This document shows positions 33,828 through 42,503 of a stretch of 64,000 bases of DNA, piece after piece. A model generated the notes under the pieces. It did not search any database, was not told the origin of the DNA, and was given only the letters and a program-made list of their open reading frames with translations. The stretch covers positions 1 to 64,000 of the forward strand of contig NZ_MDJZ01000005.1 in NCBI RefSeq assembly GCF_002151125.1. Reading direction: 5' to 3'. Numbering within the stretch: position 1 is the first letter of the stretch; the number at the start of each line of letters is the position of its first letter. This stretch comes from Clavibacter michiganensis. GTDB taxonomy: Bacteria > Actinomycetota > Actinomycetes > Actinomycetales > Microbacteriaceae. The translations under genes were made by a program, and so were the position numbers.

Positions 33828-34699
33828 CGCATCCCACCCCGCCGCGCCCCGGCCTCCTCGGCCACGACGTCACGGTCACCACCGCCGACGGCCGCCGCCT
33901 CCGCGCCATGGTCACCGGCGACGGCGACGACCTCGTGGTGCTGGAGGCGGGCCTCGGCGGCAGCGGGCTCACCTGGGGTCCCGTGCACGGGATCCTCGCC
34001 CGCACCCACCGCGTGGTCGCCTACGACCGCGCCGGCCTCGGCGGCAGCGAACCGGATCCCGCGCCGCGCGACCTCGCCCGCCTCGCGGACGACCTCGAGG
34101 CCGTGATCGCCGCGTTCCCGCATCGGCGGCTGGTGCTCGTCGGGCACAGCTGGGGCGGGCCGGTCGTGCGGGTGGTCGCCTCCCGGCGGATCGCGCGCGG
34201 GCTCGCGACCGCGGGCGTGGTGCTGGTGGATCCGAGCGACGAGCGCGCCCGCGCCTACTCGGGACCGCTCGTGCGCGTCGCCTTCGGCGCGCAGGCCGCG
34301 CTGCTCGTGCCGCTCGCGCGCCTCGGCCTGCTCGCGCCGCTGCACCGGATCGCGCTGGCTGGCCTGCCATCGCCCCTCCTCGCGGCCGCCGCGGCTGCTG
34401 CCGGCTCGGTCCCGGCCGCGCGCGCCACGGCGGCCGAGCAGCGGCACGTCCTGCCGGGCCTGGCGTCGCTCGCCGCGCGCCCCGGGACGGCCTCGACGCT
34501 CCCCGGCGTCCCCGTCCGCGTGATCTCGGGCACGGCGTCCGGCCCGCTGACCCGGCGGCAGCGCGCCGACCTCGTGCGCGCGCACCGGGCGTCGGCGGCG
34601 GCGATGGACGGCACGTGGATCCCGGCGCCGCGCTCCGAGCACATGGTGCCCGTGACGGATCCGGACGTGGTCGCCGTCGCCAGCACGGGACTCCTCTGA
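33824..34699 (+). CDS. Alpha/beta hydrolase
   Basis: The 291-residue enzyme starts at GTG within the acetyltransferase stop. It has the oxyanion strand LVVLEAGLGGSG, DRAGLGGSEPDP, and nucleophile elbow VGHSWGGPV (Ser near 109). VRVISG and the late histidine in APRSEHMVPVTDP complete the triad. The middle cap (residues about 145-215) is Ala/Leu-rich. The form is that of epoxide hydrolase/haloperoxidase-like enzymes. Natural substrate is unknown. Confidence 0.82.
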   Translation: MTHPTPPRPGLLGHDVTVTTADGRRLRAMVTGDGDDLVVLEAGLGGSGLTWGPVHGILARTHRVVAYDRAGLGGSEPDPAPRDLARLADDLEAVIAAFPHRRLVLVGHSWGGPVVRVVASRRIARGLATAGVVLVDPSDERARAYSGPLVRVAFGAQAALLVPLARLGLLAPLHRIALAGLPSPLLAAAAAAAGSVPAARATAAEQRHVLPGLASLAARPGTASTLPGVPVRVISGTASGPLTRRQRADLVRAHRASAAAMDGTWIPAPRSEHMVPVTDPDVVAVASTGLL

Positions 34700-34715
34700 G
34701 GGCGCGCCCGGCGGC

Positions 34716-35501
34716 TCAGGGCGCCGGCACCGTCAGCGCCCACTCCCGGAACGCGACCAGGTCCGATCCGGTCAGCACGGCCGTCGGCGCCGCGGGCATC
34801 GGATCCGTGATGCGCAGGAACGCGAGCGCGTCGCCCGGGAGCCCGACGAGGACCTCCCCCACGATCGAGTCCGGCGACGACGAGTCGACGCGCGTGAGGT
34901 AGACGGTCCGGCCGGAGGCGTCCGAGTCGTCGGAGTCCACCGACTCCGCGATGCCCGCCCTGCCGGTCACGAGCCGGTGCAGCTCGTCGACGCGGACGCG
35001 CGCCGCCACGTCGCCCGACTCGAGGAGCACGCCGGTCTCCGTCGCGCCGCGGGTCCCGACGGGTACCTCGGCGAGGGTGGCGGTGAGGCCGGATCCCGAC
35101 CACGGCCCGATGCTCGCGAGCGACCGCGGGTGGCTCTCCCGCAGCCGCTCCTCCGCGCTCCGGCGCCACGGCCACTCGTCGCGGGACAGGAACGCGCCGA
35201 CGAGCGTGCCCGCCACGAACGGGACGGACGCGCCCGCCATGGACGAGGCGTTGAGCGCGAACGCGACGCCGAGCACGCCGACCAGCAGCAGGAGGCGGAT
35301 CCAGCCGTTCCGCACGGCGTAGACGACGAGCCCCACGGCGATGCCCGCGCCCGTGAGCCCGAGGAACGCCCACAGCGGGACGGCGCCGGGGCGGAGCACG
35401 GCGGAGCCCGCGAAGACCAGGATCACGGCGATGAGGACGCTCGTGAAGATCATCGCCCCTCGGCGTTCGCGGACGGTGCGGGACGGCTTCGACGGGGTCA
35501 C
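34716..35501 (-). CDS. Hypothetical membrane protein
   Basis: The 261-residue protein has four closely spaced hydrophobic helices in residues 17-120 (beginning AMIFTSVLIAVILVFAGSA), then a soluble domain of about 130 residues with RTVYLTRVDSSSPDSIVGEV and LVAFREWALTVPAP. No family is recognised. The GTG at 35501 is preferred because CAGGAG lies 4 nt upstream; ATG 35453 is the alternative. A longer frame to 35618 lacks a ribosome site. Confidence 0.65.
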   Translation of the reverse strand: MTPSKPSRTVRERRGAMIFTSVLIAVILVFAGSAVLRPGAVPLWAFLGLTGAGIAVGLVVYAVRNGWIRLLLLVGVLGVAFALNASSMAGASVPFVAGTLVGAFLSRDEWPWRRSAEERLRESHPRSLASIGPWSGSGLTATLAEVPVGTRGATETGVLLESGDVAARVRVDELHRLVTGRAGIAESVDSDDSDASGRTVYLTRVDSSSPDSIVGEVLVGLPGDALAFLRITDPMPAAPTAVLTGSDLVAFREWALTVPAP

Positions 35502-35662
35502 GGGGCTCCTGGCGGGCGGCTCGGGGCGGGCGGCGTCCGGATCCGGACCCGCCCAGCCTGCCCGAGACCGCGCCCGCGTCGGCGGCACGGCACGGCCCCC
35601 GAGCGGGTGGCGCGACACGGCGGATCACCCAGGCGGTGCGTCGAGGGACGGCGCCGCCCGCG

Positions 35663-36979
35663 TCAGCCGTCGACGCGTCGCAGCTCCAGCACGCCCGGGA
35701 CCAGCTGCCTGCCCGGGATGCGCCCGCGCGCGAAGTCTCCCCACACCTGCCGCACGCGCCGCGCGTCGTGCTGGATCCCCTCCCAGTCGGCCCCCGCGAG
35801 GAGCCCGGCGCCGCGCCACGCGTCCTCGTCGCCGAACAGCAGCGGCAGGTCCACGGTGTGCGCGGCGCCGAACGGGCTGCCGGGCGCGGACCAGCGGATC
35901 ACATAGCGGTGGGCCGTGCCGCCGGCGCGCGCGTGGCGGCGGGCGAAGCGGCGCGCGGGGAGCCCGTAGACGATGCCCGTCACCGCCGCGACGGCGGCCC
36001 GACGCACGAGCGGCCCCACCACCGGGAGCCGCGTGAGGCGCGCCAGCCACGGGATCCCCGGCAGGAACAGCCGCGCCTCCTCCGCCGTGTTGCCGATCAG
36101 CACGTCGACGCCGGGCGCCGCCCGATCCCACGCCGCCTCGAGGCGCGACTCGCGCGGAAGCGGCGCGTGCCCGTACTGCGTGCCGAACGGCATCGCGCCG
36201 AGCAGCCCGAACGGCGCGGCGGCGCGCTCCACCTCGGGCTGGCGCGCGAGGACGTCCGCGACGGGCATGTCGGCCGTGAGCCCGCGGGACGCGCGCGCCA
36301 TCGCGGCGCTCATGCGGCGTCGGCCCCGCGAGATGCCGAGCGGCGCGCTCTGGACGATCGCCCGCCGGAACAGCCCCGCCGCGCCGGGCACCGCCATCAG
36401 GTGCGCCGCCGCGTCCCCGCCCGCCGACTGCCCGAACGCCGTGACGCGGTCCGGATCCCCGCCGAACGCGCGGATGTTGCGCGCGACCCAGCGGAGCGCC
36501 GCCAGCTGGTCGAGGAGGCCGAGGTTCGCCGGCCGGTCGCGTCCGTCGCCGAGGTAGCCGAGGAGGCCGAGCCGGTAGGTCACGGTGACGACGACCACGC
36601 GCTGCTCGGCGACGAGGGCGGCGGGATCCATGATCGGCACGTCGCCCGCGCCGGAGACGTACGAGCCGCCGTGGATCCACACCATCACCGGCAGCGCGTC
36701 GTCCGGCCGCACGTCGCGCGGCATCGTGACGGACACACGCAGGCAGTCCTCGTCCACGGCGAGGTCCGCGAAGCTCCCGAGCACGGCGTCGAGCTCCTCC
36801 ATGGGCGGCTGCGGGCACGCGGGCGACCAGGCGGTCGCGTCGCGCGGCTCCGTCCAGTCGGGGTGCGGGACCGGCGGGGCGAAGCGGGCGGCGGTCGCGT
36901 AGGGGATCCCGGTCGCGCGGACGACGTCGCCGTCCGCCCAGCCGACGACGGGTCCGCAGGGCGGCGAGAAGGCGCTCAT
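35663..36979 (-). CDS. Type-B carboxylesterase/lipase
   Basis: The 438-residue esterase has the type-B signatures: DCLRVSVTMP with the early disulfide-like region, oxyanion hole VMVWIHGGSYVSG, nucleophile FGQSAGGDAAAHL, the acidic region GNTAEEARLFLPG, and a late HTVDLPLLFG with His. It lacks a signal peptide, so it should be cytoplasmic. At 438 residues it is shorter than typical 500-residue members because the C-terminal part is trimmed. A -10-like TAGCGT is 7 nt upstream of ATG on this strand. It is divergent from a TetR regulator 77 nt away. Confidence 0.88.
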   Translation of the reverse strand: MSAFSPPCGPVVGWADGDVVRATGIPYATAARFAPPVPHPDWTEPRDATAWSPACPQPPMEELDAVLGSFADLAVDEDCLRVSVTMPRDVRPDDALPVMVWIHGGSYVSGAGDVPIMDPAALVAEQRVVVVTVTYRLGLLGYLGDGRDRPANLGLLDQLAALRWVARNIRAFGGDPDRVTAFGQSAGGDAAAHLMAVPGAAGLFRRAIVQSAPLGISRGRRRMSAAMARASRGLTADMPVADVLARQPEVERAAAPFGLLGAMPFGTQYGHAPLPRESRLEAAWDRAAPGVDVLIGNTAEEARLFLPGIPWLARLTRLPVVGPLVRRAAVAAVTGIVYGLPARRFARRHARAGGTAHRYVIRWSAPGSPFGAAHTVDLPLLFGDEDAWRGAGLLAGADWEGIQHDARRVRQVWGDFARGRIPGRQLVPGVLELRRVDG

Positions 36980-37044
36980 CCCATCGACGCTACCGTTCCC
37001 GAGGCGTTCGCCGGGCCGCCGGAGGAGGGCCCGGATCCCGGTGC

Positions 37045-37050
37045 TACCGT
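37045..37050 (+). promoter_or_regulatory. -10 element, leaderless TetR promoter
   Basis: TACCGT ends 6 nt before the ATG at 37057. The opposite-strand TAGCGT at 36987-36992 serves the esterase, so two leaderless promoters diverge from this 77-nt gap. Confidence 0.5.
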
Positions 37051-37056
37051 GACGCC

Positions 37057-37683
37057 ATGCCCCGCCTGATCGACCACGCCCGTCGCGAGGACGAGCTCGC
37101 CGAGGCGGTGTGGCGGGTCATCCGGCGCGAGGGCGCGAGCGGAGTCTCCGTCCGCACGGTCGCCGCCGAGGCGGGCCTCTCGACCGGGTCCCTGCGCCAC
37201 AGCTTCCCCAGCCGCATCGACCTCGTCGTGCACGCCACCGCGCTCGTCGCCCGGCGCATCGACGGCCGGATCCGCACCCGCCGCACCGACGCCGACGCCC
37301 GGCGCCGGGCCGTGCGGATCCTCGCGGAGCGCCTGCCGCTCGACGACGCCCGCCGGGCCGAGGCCGAGGTCACGGCGGCGCTCCTCGCGGAGGCGGCGTC
37401 GCACCCGCGACTGGGCGAGGTGCGCGCCGCCGCCCACGCGGCCGCGCGCGAGACGTGCCTCGAGCAGCTCGCGCAGCTGCGGGCGGCCGGGCTGCTGCGG
37501 CCCGACGCCGATCCCGCGGCGGAGGCCGACCACCTGCAGGCCCTGCTCGCGGGGCTGGCGCTGCAGCTGCTCGTCGAGGAGCCGGATCCCGCCCGCAGCG
37601 CCCGCGCGCTCGGGGTGCTCGAGCGGCACGTGGACGCGCTCGTGGCGCGTCGCGTCGACCGCCCCGCGCGCGTGGACGCCTAG
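37057..37683 (+). CDS. TetR family transcriptional regulator
   Basis: The 208-residue regulator has the N-terminal helix-turn-helix (residues about 10-57: ELAEAVWRVIRREGASGVSV, then AEAGLSTGSLRHSFPSRIDLV). An all-helical, Ala/Arg-rich ligand domain of the TetR_C_6-like kind follows. Divergence from the carboxylesterase gene with only 77 nt between suggests it represses that gene and itself. No palindrome of convincing length is visible in the gap. Confidence 0.85.
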   Translation: MPRLIDHARREDELAEAVWRVIRREGASGVSVRTVAAEAGLSTGSLRHSFPSRIDLVVHATALVARRIDGRIRTRRTDADARRRAVRILAERLPLDDARRAEAEVTAALLAEAASHPRLGEVRAAAHAAARETCLEQLAQLRAAGLLRPDADPAAEADHLQALLAGLALQLLVEEPDPARSARALGVLERHVDALVARRVDRPARVDA

Positions 37684-37696
37684 CGCGCGTCGACCC

Positions 37697-38134
37697 CTAG
37701 GTCGCGTCCGGCGCTCCCCCGCCGCCGCCGAGCCGCCCGCGCAGCTCCTCGACGCGTGCGCGGATGTCGTCGCGCACGAGCCGCATGCGCTCCATGCCGT
37801 CGATGCCGCGCTCGGACGGCTCGTCGGTGATCCACGTCTCGACGGCCAGGTCCTGGTCGCCGTCGACGTGCGCCTCCGCGCCGAGCACGACCACGAGGTC
37901 CGCGGCGCGCACCATGTCGTCGGTGAGCGGCTTCGGGCGCTCGTCGCCCACGTCGATGCCGAGCTCGGCGAGCGATTCCACGGCGAGCGCGTTGAGCGAG
38001 GAGCCGGGATCCGTGCCCGCCGAGGTGACGGCGACGGCGTCCCCCGCCGCGTGCCGCATGAGGGCGGCCGCCAGCTGGGACTTGCCGCCGTTGCGGGCGC
38101 AGACGAAGACGACGTGCGGGATGGGCTCGGCCAT
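37697..38134 (-). CDS. ArsC/low-molecular-weight phosphatase family protein with Lys in the P-loop
   Basis: The 145-residue protein has the LMW-PTP fold: VVFVCARNGGKSQLAAALM with catalytic Cys near residue 11, TSAGTDPGSSLN, and DLVVVLGAEA. The P-loop is C-A-R-N-G-G-K-S-Q, so the conserved phosphate-binding arginine is replaced by lysine. The aspartate general acid region is ETWITDEPSERG. Relatives are actinobacterial arsenate-mycothiol transferases and protein tyrosine phosphatases. No ars genes surround it. GGAGGA lies 4 nt before the ATG. It converges on the TetR gene. Confidence 0.82.
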   Translation of the reverse strand: MAEPIPHVVFVCARNGGKSQLAAALMRHAAGDAVAVTSAGTDPGSSLNALAVESLAELGIDVGDERPKPLTDDMVRAADLVVVLGAEAHVDGDQDLAVETWITDEPSERGIDGMERMRLVRDDIRARVEELRGRLGGGGGAPDAT

Positions 38135-38204
38135 GGTTCCTCCGGTCGGGACGTCGCCCGCGGGTGGGGCGTCCCGACGATCCTCGCATCCCGACGCGCG
38201 ACGG

Positions 38205-38233
38205 GCGCGGCCGGGCATCCCGCCCGGCCGCGC
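38205..38233 (-). terminator. Terminator hairpin after the Ig-repeat esterase gene
   Basis: A perfect 12-bp stem (38205-38216 with 38222-38233) and ATCCC loop starts 8 nt past the stop codon of the large gene. Confidence 0.8.
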
Positions 38234-38240
38234 ACCCGTC

Positions 38241-41200
38241 CTAGCCCGGCAGCTGCACCGCCCCCGTCGCCCGCTGGTAGGCGGCGAAGTACCGGTCGCC
38301 CATCAGCCGCGCGCCGGCCGCCGTGTAGTGGATCAGGTCCTCGCTCCGGTTCTGCCCCGCTGCCCCCGGGATGTAGGAGACGTTCGCCCGCAGCGCGGGG
38401 ATGCCCTGCTGCGCGCTGTCGATCGCCTGGCGCATCGGCGACTGGTTCAGCCACTCGGGCACCATGCCGCCGATGAGGAACGGCACCGCGCCGTAGCGCG
38501 CGTTCAGCCGGTCCACGAGGTCGAGCAGCATCGTCTGGTATCCCTGCTCGTTCGTGCGCGTGGCGTCCGACTCGCCCTGGGCCCAGACGACCGCGACGAG
38601 GCGGTTGTCGGGATCCTGCGCGAGCGCCTTGTCGATCTGGCCGAGCGCGCGCGTGAACAGGTTCGTCCGCGAGCGGGTGTCCGACGGGTTCCAGGCGTAC
38701 GCGCCGTCGCCCGTCATCGAGGTCGAGGCCATGGCGGCGGGCACGAGCAGCACCTTCCGGCCCGGGCGGGCGTCGGCGAGCATGTGCCGGCCGAGCTCCA
38801 TCCCGGGTCCGACCGCCTGCACGCCGCCCGAGGTCGTCCAGGTCGTCACGTGGCTCAGCGAGTCCTTCGCGGGCACGATCTGCCCGGCCTTGGCGCCGCT
38901 GCCGGCGAGCTGGTCGAGGCCGGGCACGCTCACGTCGACCGACGGGTCCCAGCCCGTGCCGACGCCCTGCGCGTTGGACTGGCCGAGGATCACGACGACG
39001 TCGTAGCCCTCGCCGGTCGACGCGATCGGGCGCGCTGCCGAGGTGCGGGACGTCGGCGCGTAGCCGTCGGCCCGACCCGTGACGGTCACGGTGACCTGCG
39101 ATCCCGCGTCGCGCGGCGCCGGCACGTACGTGGACTCGGTCCGGCCGGGCACCACGACGCCGTTGCGCTTCCACACGTAGGAGACCGCGGTCGCGGCGGG
39201 CGTCCACGCGGGCACCTCGGCGGTGAGCGTGGATCCCACGGACCCCTCGCCCGTGATGCTCGGGGTCGGCGCCTGCGCGAACGGCTCGTCGCCGGGGGCG
39301 GGCGCGGGCGTCGCGGGCGGCACGTCGAGCGCGTCCACGACGGCCGCGGTGGCCTCGCTCGTGCGGCTCGCGTCCTGGTAGCCGGAGCGGGATCCGGTGA
39401 CGGTCACGCTGATGCGCGACCCGGCGTCCCCGCGGGGCACGACGTACGTCGCGTCGGTCGCGCCCCGCACGGTCACGCCGTCGCGGGCCCATGCGTACGA
39501 GTACGTCGTGGCCTCGGGCGTCCAGGCGGGCGTCTCGGCGCGCAGCGGGGATCCCGCGACGGGCGAGCCCTGGATCACGGGCACCGTCGTCGCCTCGAAC
39601 GGCACGGCGGGGGCGGGCGGCGGCGGGGTGACGGGCGTCTCCACGACCGCGACGGCCGGGCTCGTGCGCGTCTGCGTGATGTAGCCCGTCTTCGTACCGG
39701 TCACGGCGACGGAGATGCCCGTGCCGACGTCGCCGGCTACGACGCGGTAGCTCGGACCGGTCTGGTCGGGGATCACGACGCCGTCGCGCATCCACGCGTA
39801 GGAGAAGGACGGCCACGGCGACCAGGTGCCGGACCGCGCGGTGAGCGTGAAGTCCACGCGGCCGAGGCCGGTGATGGACGGGTCGCCGGCCGCCTCGAAG
39901 GCCACGTCCGGGACGGGCTCGGGGTCGGGCTCCGGCGCGGGCGGCTCGGGCGCGACCTCGGGCAGCGGCACGAGGAGGCCCTCGCTCGTCGTGGACCGCG
40001 TGACGTACCCGGTCTTCGTGCCGGTGACGATCACGGCGATGGTGGCGCCCTGGTCGCCCTCCTGCGGGCGGTAGGTGACGCCGGTCTGGCCGTCGATCGC
40101 GACGCCGTCGCGGGTCCACTGGTAGGAGAAGGTCGGCCAGGGGGTCCAGACGCCCGCGCGCGCGGACAGCGTGAAGCCGACGCGGGCGGTGCCGGCGATG
40201 GTCGGGGTCGCGGCGGCCGCGAATGGAGCGTCCTCGGACGGGGCGGTGGGCTCCGGGGTGGGGACGGGCGTCGTCGGCGCCGGCGTCGGAGTGCCCGGCG
40301 TCGGGGTGCCCGGCGTCGGGGTCGGGGCGGGCGTCGTCGGCGCCGGGGTGGGCGTCGGCGTCGTCGCGGCCGGGACCTGCAGCTCGCCGCTCGTCTGCGT
40401 CCGGGTCGCGTAGCCGGTCCTCGTGCCGGTCACGGCGAGGCTGATGCGGGATCCGGCGTCCCCGGCCTGCACGCGGTAGGTCACGCCGGTCTGGCCGGGG
40501 ATCACGACCCCGTCGCGGAGCCAGACGTAGGAGAACGTGGGCCACGGGGTCCAGATGCCGGCGCGCGCGGACAGCGTGAAGCCGACCCGTGCGGTGCCCG
40601 CGATCGTGGGCGTCGCGGCGGCGCTGAACGGGATCTCGGCGGGCGTCGTGGGCTCGGGGGTCGGCGCGGTCGTGGGCGCCGCCGTCGGGGTCGGGGTCGG
40701 CGCCTGCGTCGGCTCGACCGTCGGTGCGGGCGTCGGCGCGGGGGCCGGGGTCGGGGTCGGCGCGACGGTCGGCGCGGGGGCCGGGTCCTCGGTGGGCTCG
40801 GGCGTCGGGGCCGGCGCGGGCGCCTGCGTCGGCGCGGCGGTCGGTTCGGGCGCCGCCGGCACCGTCATCCCCTCGCTGGTGACGGAGGTCGTCGCGTATC
40901 CGGTCTTCGTGCCGGTGACGGTCACGGCGATCGCCGCTTCCTGGTCGGCCTCGGTGACCCGGTAGGACGCGCCCGTCTGGCCGGCGATGAGCACGCCGTC
41001 GCGTCTCCAGGAGTACGAGAACGACGGCCACGGGCTCCAGGTGCCGGATCGTGCCATCAGCGTGAAGCCGACCCGGGGCGTGCCCGTGATCGTCGGATCG
41101 GGCGCGGCCGCGAAGTCGGCGACCACGGGCGTGGGCACGGTCGCGGTCGGCTCGCTCGTCTGCGTGCTGGTGTCGTAGCCGGAGCGGCTGCCCGTGACGG

Positions 41201-41684
41201 CGACCGTGATGACGGATCCGGCATCGGCCGCGCGCACCGTGTACGCGGTGCTGGTCTGCCCGCTCACGGGCACCCCGTCGACCATCCAGGCGTAGCTGCT
41301 CGTCGTCGCGGTCGGCGTCCAGCGCGCGGTCGTGACGAGCAGGCGCTGGCCGATCGCGGCCTTGCCGATGATGACGGGCGCCGGCGTGGCCGTGAACGGC
41401 GAGGCGGCGGCGGCCTGCAGCAGGCGCATCATCGACGCCGTGGTCGCCGCGCCGTCGGTCGCGGCCGTCGGCGAGACGCTCGTGCCGGGCACGATGACGC
41501 GCGCGGACGACGCGGCGGAGCCGGGCGTCGCGGCCTCGGCCGGGGCCGCGGTCGGCTCGACGGCGACGAGCAGCGTCACCCCGAGGCTGAGCCCCGTGAC
41601 GGCGGCGATGAGTCGTGCGCGTGCGGATGCGGTGCGCGTCCCCCGTGTCGAGGCACGGCGGACGGCAGAGTGGTGCTCCCCCAA
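38241..41684 (-). CDS. Secreted multidomain protein: seven Ig-like repeats plus C-terminal SGNH/SASA esterase
   Basis: About 1147 residues. An Arg-rich start and hydrophobic LIAAVTGLSLGVTLLVAVEP, ending at an AEA signal-peptidase site, indicate export. Then come seven repeats of about 85 residues with the pattern T-P-x-I-x-G, W-T/S-P, SY-x-W-x-R-D-G-V, GQT and VTVTGTKTGY-x(4)-TSE. Several are joined by long Pro/Thr linkers. The last 240 residues are an SGNH/sialate-O-acetylesterase (CE6-like) domain: GQSNAQG nucleophile, WAQGESDA, and DLIHYTAAG with the Asp/His pair. It probably deacetylates cell-wall or plant polysaccharide outside the cell. No sortase or membrane anchor is seen. I use a TTG at 41684 after GGGGGGAT; GTG 41738 is an alternative. 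Confidence 0.85.
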   Translation of the reverse strand: MGEHHSAVRRASTRGTRTASARARLIAAVTGLSLGVTLLVAVEPTAAPAEAATPGSAASSARVIVPGTSVSPTAATDGAATTASMMRLLQAAAASPFTATPAPVIIGKAAIGQRLLVTTARWTPTATTSSYAWMVDGVPVSGQTSTAYTVRAADAGSVITVAVTGSRSGYDTSTQTSEPTATVPTPVVADFAAAPDPTITGTPRVGFTLMARSGTWSPWPSFSYSWRRDGVLIAGQTGASYRVTEADQEAAIAVTVTGTKTGYATTSVTSEGMTVPAAPEPTAAPTQAPAPAPTPEPTEDPAPAPTVAPTPTPAPAPTPAPTVEPTQAPTPTPTAAPTTAPTPEPTTPAEIPFSAAATPTIAGTARVGFTLSARAGIWTPWPTFSYVWLRDGVVIPGQTGVTYRVQAGDAGSRISLAVTGTRTGYATRTQTSGELQVPAATTPTPTPAPTTPAPTPTPGTPTPGTPTPAPTTPVPTPEPTAPSEDAPFAAAATPTIAGTARVGFTLSARAGVWTPWPTFSYQWTRDGVAIDGQTGVTYRPQEGDQGATIAVIVTGTKTGYVTRSTTSEGLLVPLPEVAPEPPAPEPDPEPVPDVAFEAAGDPSITGLGRVDFTLTARSGTWSPWPSFSYAWMRDGVVIPDQTGPSYRVVAGDVGTGISVAVTGTKTGYITQTRTSPAVAVVETPVTPPPPAPAVPFEATTVPVIQGSPVAGSPLRAETPAWTPEATTYSYAWARDGVTVRGATDATYVVPRGDAGSRISVTVTGSRSGYQDASRTSEATAAVVDALDVPPATPAPAPGDEPFAQAPTPSITGEGSVGSTLTAEVPAWTPAATAVSYVWKRNGVVVPGRTESTYVPAPRDAGSQVTVTVTGRADGYAPTSRTSAARPIASTGEGYDVVVILGQSNAQGVGTGWDPSVDVSVPGLDQLAGSGAKAGQIVPAKDSLSHVTTWTTSGGVQAVGPGMELGRHMLADARPGRKVLLVPAAMASTSMTGDGAYAWNPSDTRSRTNLFTRALGQIDKALAQDPDNRLVAVVWAQGESDATRTNEQGYQTMLLDLVDRLNARYGAVPFLIGGMVPEWLNQSPMRQAIDSAQQGIPALRANVSYIPGAAGQNRSEDLIHYTAAGARLMGDRYFAAYQRATGAVQLPG
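38990..41420 (-). repeat. Coding repeats: seven Ig-like modules and Pro/Thr linkers
   Basis: Modules of about 255 nt recur across this stretch and are clearly alike at DNA level for copies 2 to 5. The linkers near 40230-40370 and 40650-40860 consist of GTCGGC/GTCGGG-rich short repeats encoding (PT)n. Risk of slippage and recombination is high. Confidence 0.75.
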
Positions 41685-41703
41685 TTGATCCCCCCAGATC
41701 GTC

Positions 41704-41720
41704 GAGGTGAATTCCACCTC
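41704..41720 (-). promoter_or_regulatory. Inverted repeat GAGGTGAATTCCACCTC near the large gene start
   Basis: Six-bp arms around AATTC, 20 nt upstream of the chosen TTG start. It lies in an AT-richer patch. A perfect palindrome GACACGTGTC at 41757-41766 lies further upstream. Either could be an operator. The remainder of the 269-nt gap 41685-41953 contains no gene. Confidence 0.4.
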
Positions 41721-41888
41721 ATGTCGAAATGCTCGCACACCGCGACGGTGCTGCGTGACACGTGTCCGCCCAGCACCTCCCGCACGCCTCGTTCACAGGC
41801 GACGCACATGCCCCATCGCCGGGTCGTCGACGACGGGACGGCACGCCCGCCCCGTCGCCGCCCACAGCTCCCGCACGACCCCGCCGCG

Positions 41889-41894
41889 TAACGT
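41889..41894 (+). promoter_or_regulatory. -10 element of the DUF3817 gene
   Basis: TAACGT, giving a 5' leader of about 53 nt before ATG 41954. Confidence 0.35.
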
Positions 41895-41953
41895 GGGAGC
41901 CGACCTGCCCCGCCTGTCGGATCCCCGTGGATCCCCCCGCCCCGGAAGGCCCC

Positions 41954-42466
41954 ATGACGAACGCCCCGCACCCCGACGCCGCCCCGACCGCCGAGACCGG
42001 GGCCCGTCCCGTGGGATCGTCCGCCTCCTCCTCGGCTCCTCCTGCCGGCTTCGCGGCGCTCGTGCGCGGCACGCCCGACCGCTCCGACCGCCCGTCGCGC
42101 GTCGGCCGCCTCTTCGCCGTGGTCGCGATCGTCGAGGCGATCACCTGGACGGGCCTCCTCGTCGGCATGTTCCTCAAGTACGTGACGGAGAGCACCGAGC
42201 TCGGCGTCTACGTCTTCGGCCGCCTGCACGGCGCCGCGTTCGTGCTGTACGTGATCGTCACGGCCGTCGCGGCGATCCACCTGCGCTGGGGCTGGAAGCC
42301 CGCGCTGCTCGCCGGTGTCGCCGCGATCCCGCCGCTCGCGACGCTCCCGCTCGAGATCGGGCTGCGTCGCCGCGGGTACCTGCGGCAGCCCGCCGACGGC
42401 GTCCACGACGCGACGTCGGGCGCGCGGGCCGGGTCGAGGACGGGCGGCACGGCCTCCCGCGCCTGA
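41954..42466 (+). CDS. DUF3817 membrane protein
   Basis: The 170-residue protein has a disordered Ala/Pro/Ser N-terminus, then the DUF3817 core of three helices: RLFAVVAIVEAITWTGLLVG, GRLHGAAFVLYVIVTAVAAI, and ALLAGVAAIPPLATLPLEIG, with the conserved H in GRLHG. The function of the family is unknown. A short Arg-rich tail follows. An earlier in-frame ATG (41762) would cross the promoter and is not used. Confidence 0.85.
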   Translation: MTNAPHPDAAPTAETGARPVGSSASSSAPPAGFAALVRGTPDRSDRPSRVGRLFAVVAIVEAITWTGLLVGMFLKYVTESTELGVYVFGRLHGAAFVLYVIVTAVAAIHLRWGWKPALLAGVAAIPPLATLPLEIGLRRRGYLRQPADGVHDATSGARAGSRTGGTASRA

Positions 42467-42503
42467 ACCCCGGTCGCACCCGCCGATCGCATCCGTCCTC
42501 GGA

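Noticed and set aside
38990-41420. Regular repeats that could be mistaken for a CRISPR array
   Set aside because: Units are about 255 nt, in frame, and encode Ig-like domains; no short identical repeats with unique spacers and no cas genes are present.
37764-41891. A 1375-codon plus-strand frame and a 1351-codon minus-strand frame (36976-41031) covering the Ig-repeat gene
   Set aside because: Both are low-complexity Arg/Gly/Ala/His-rich shadows of the true gene; only the frame at 38241 has a signal peptide, repeated domains, an esterase domain and a terminator.
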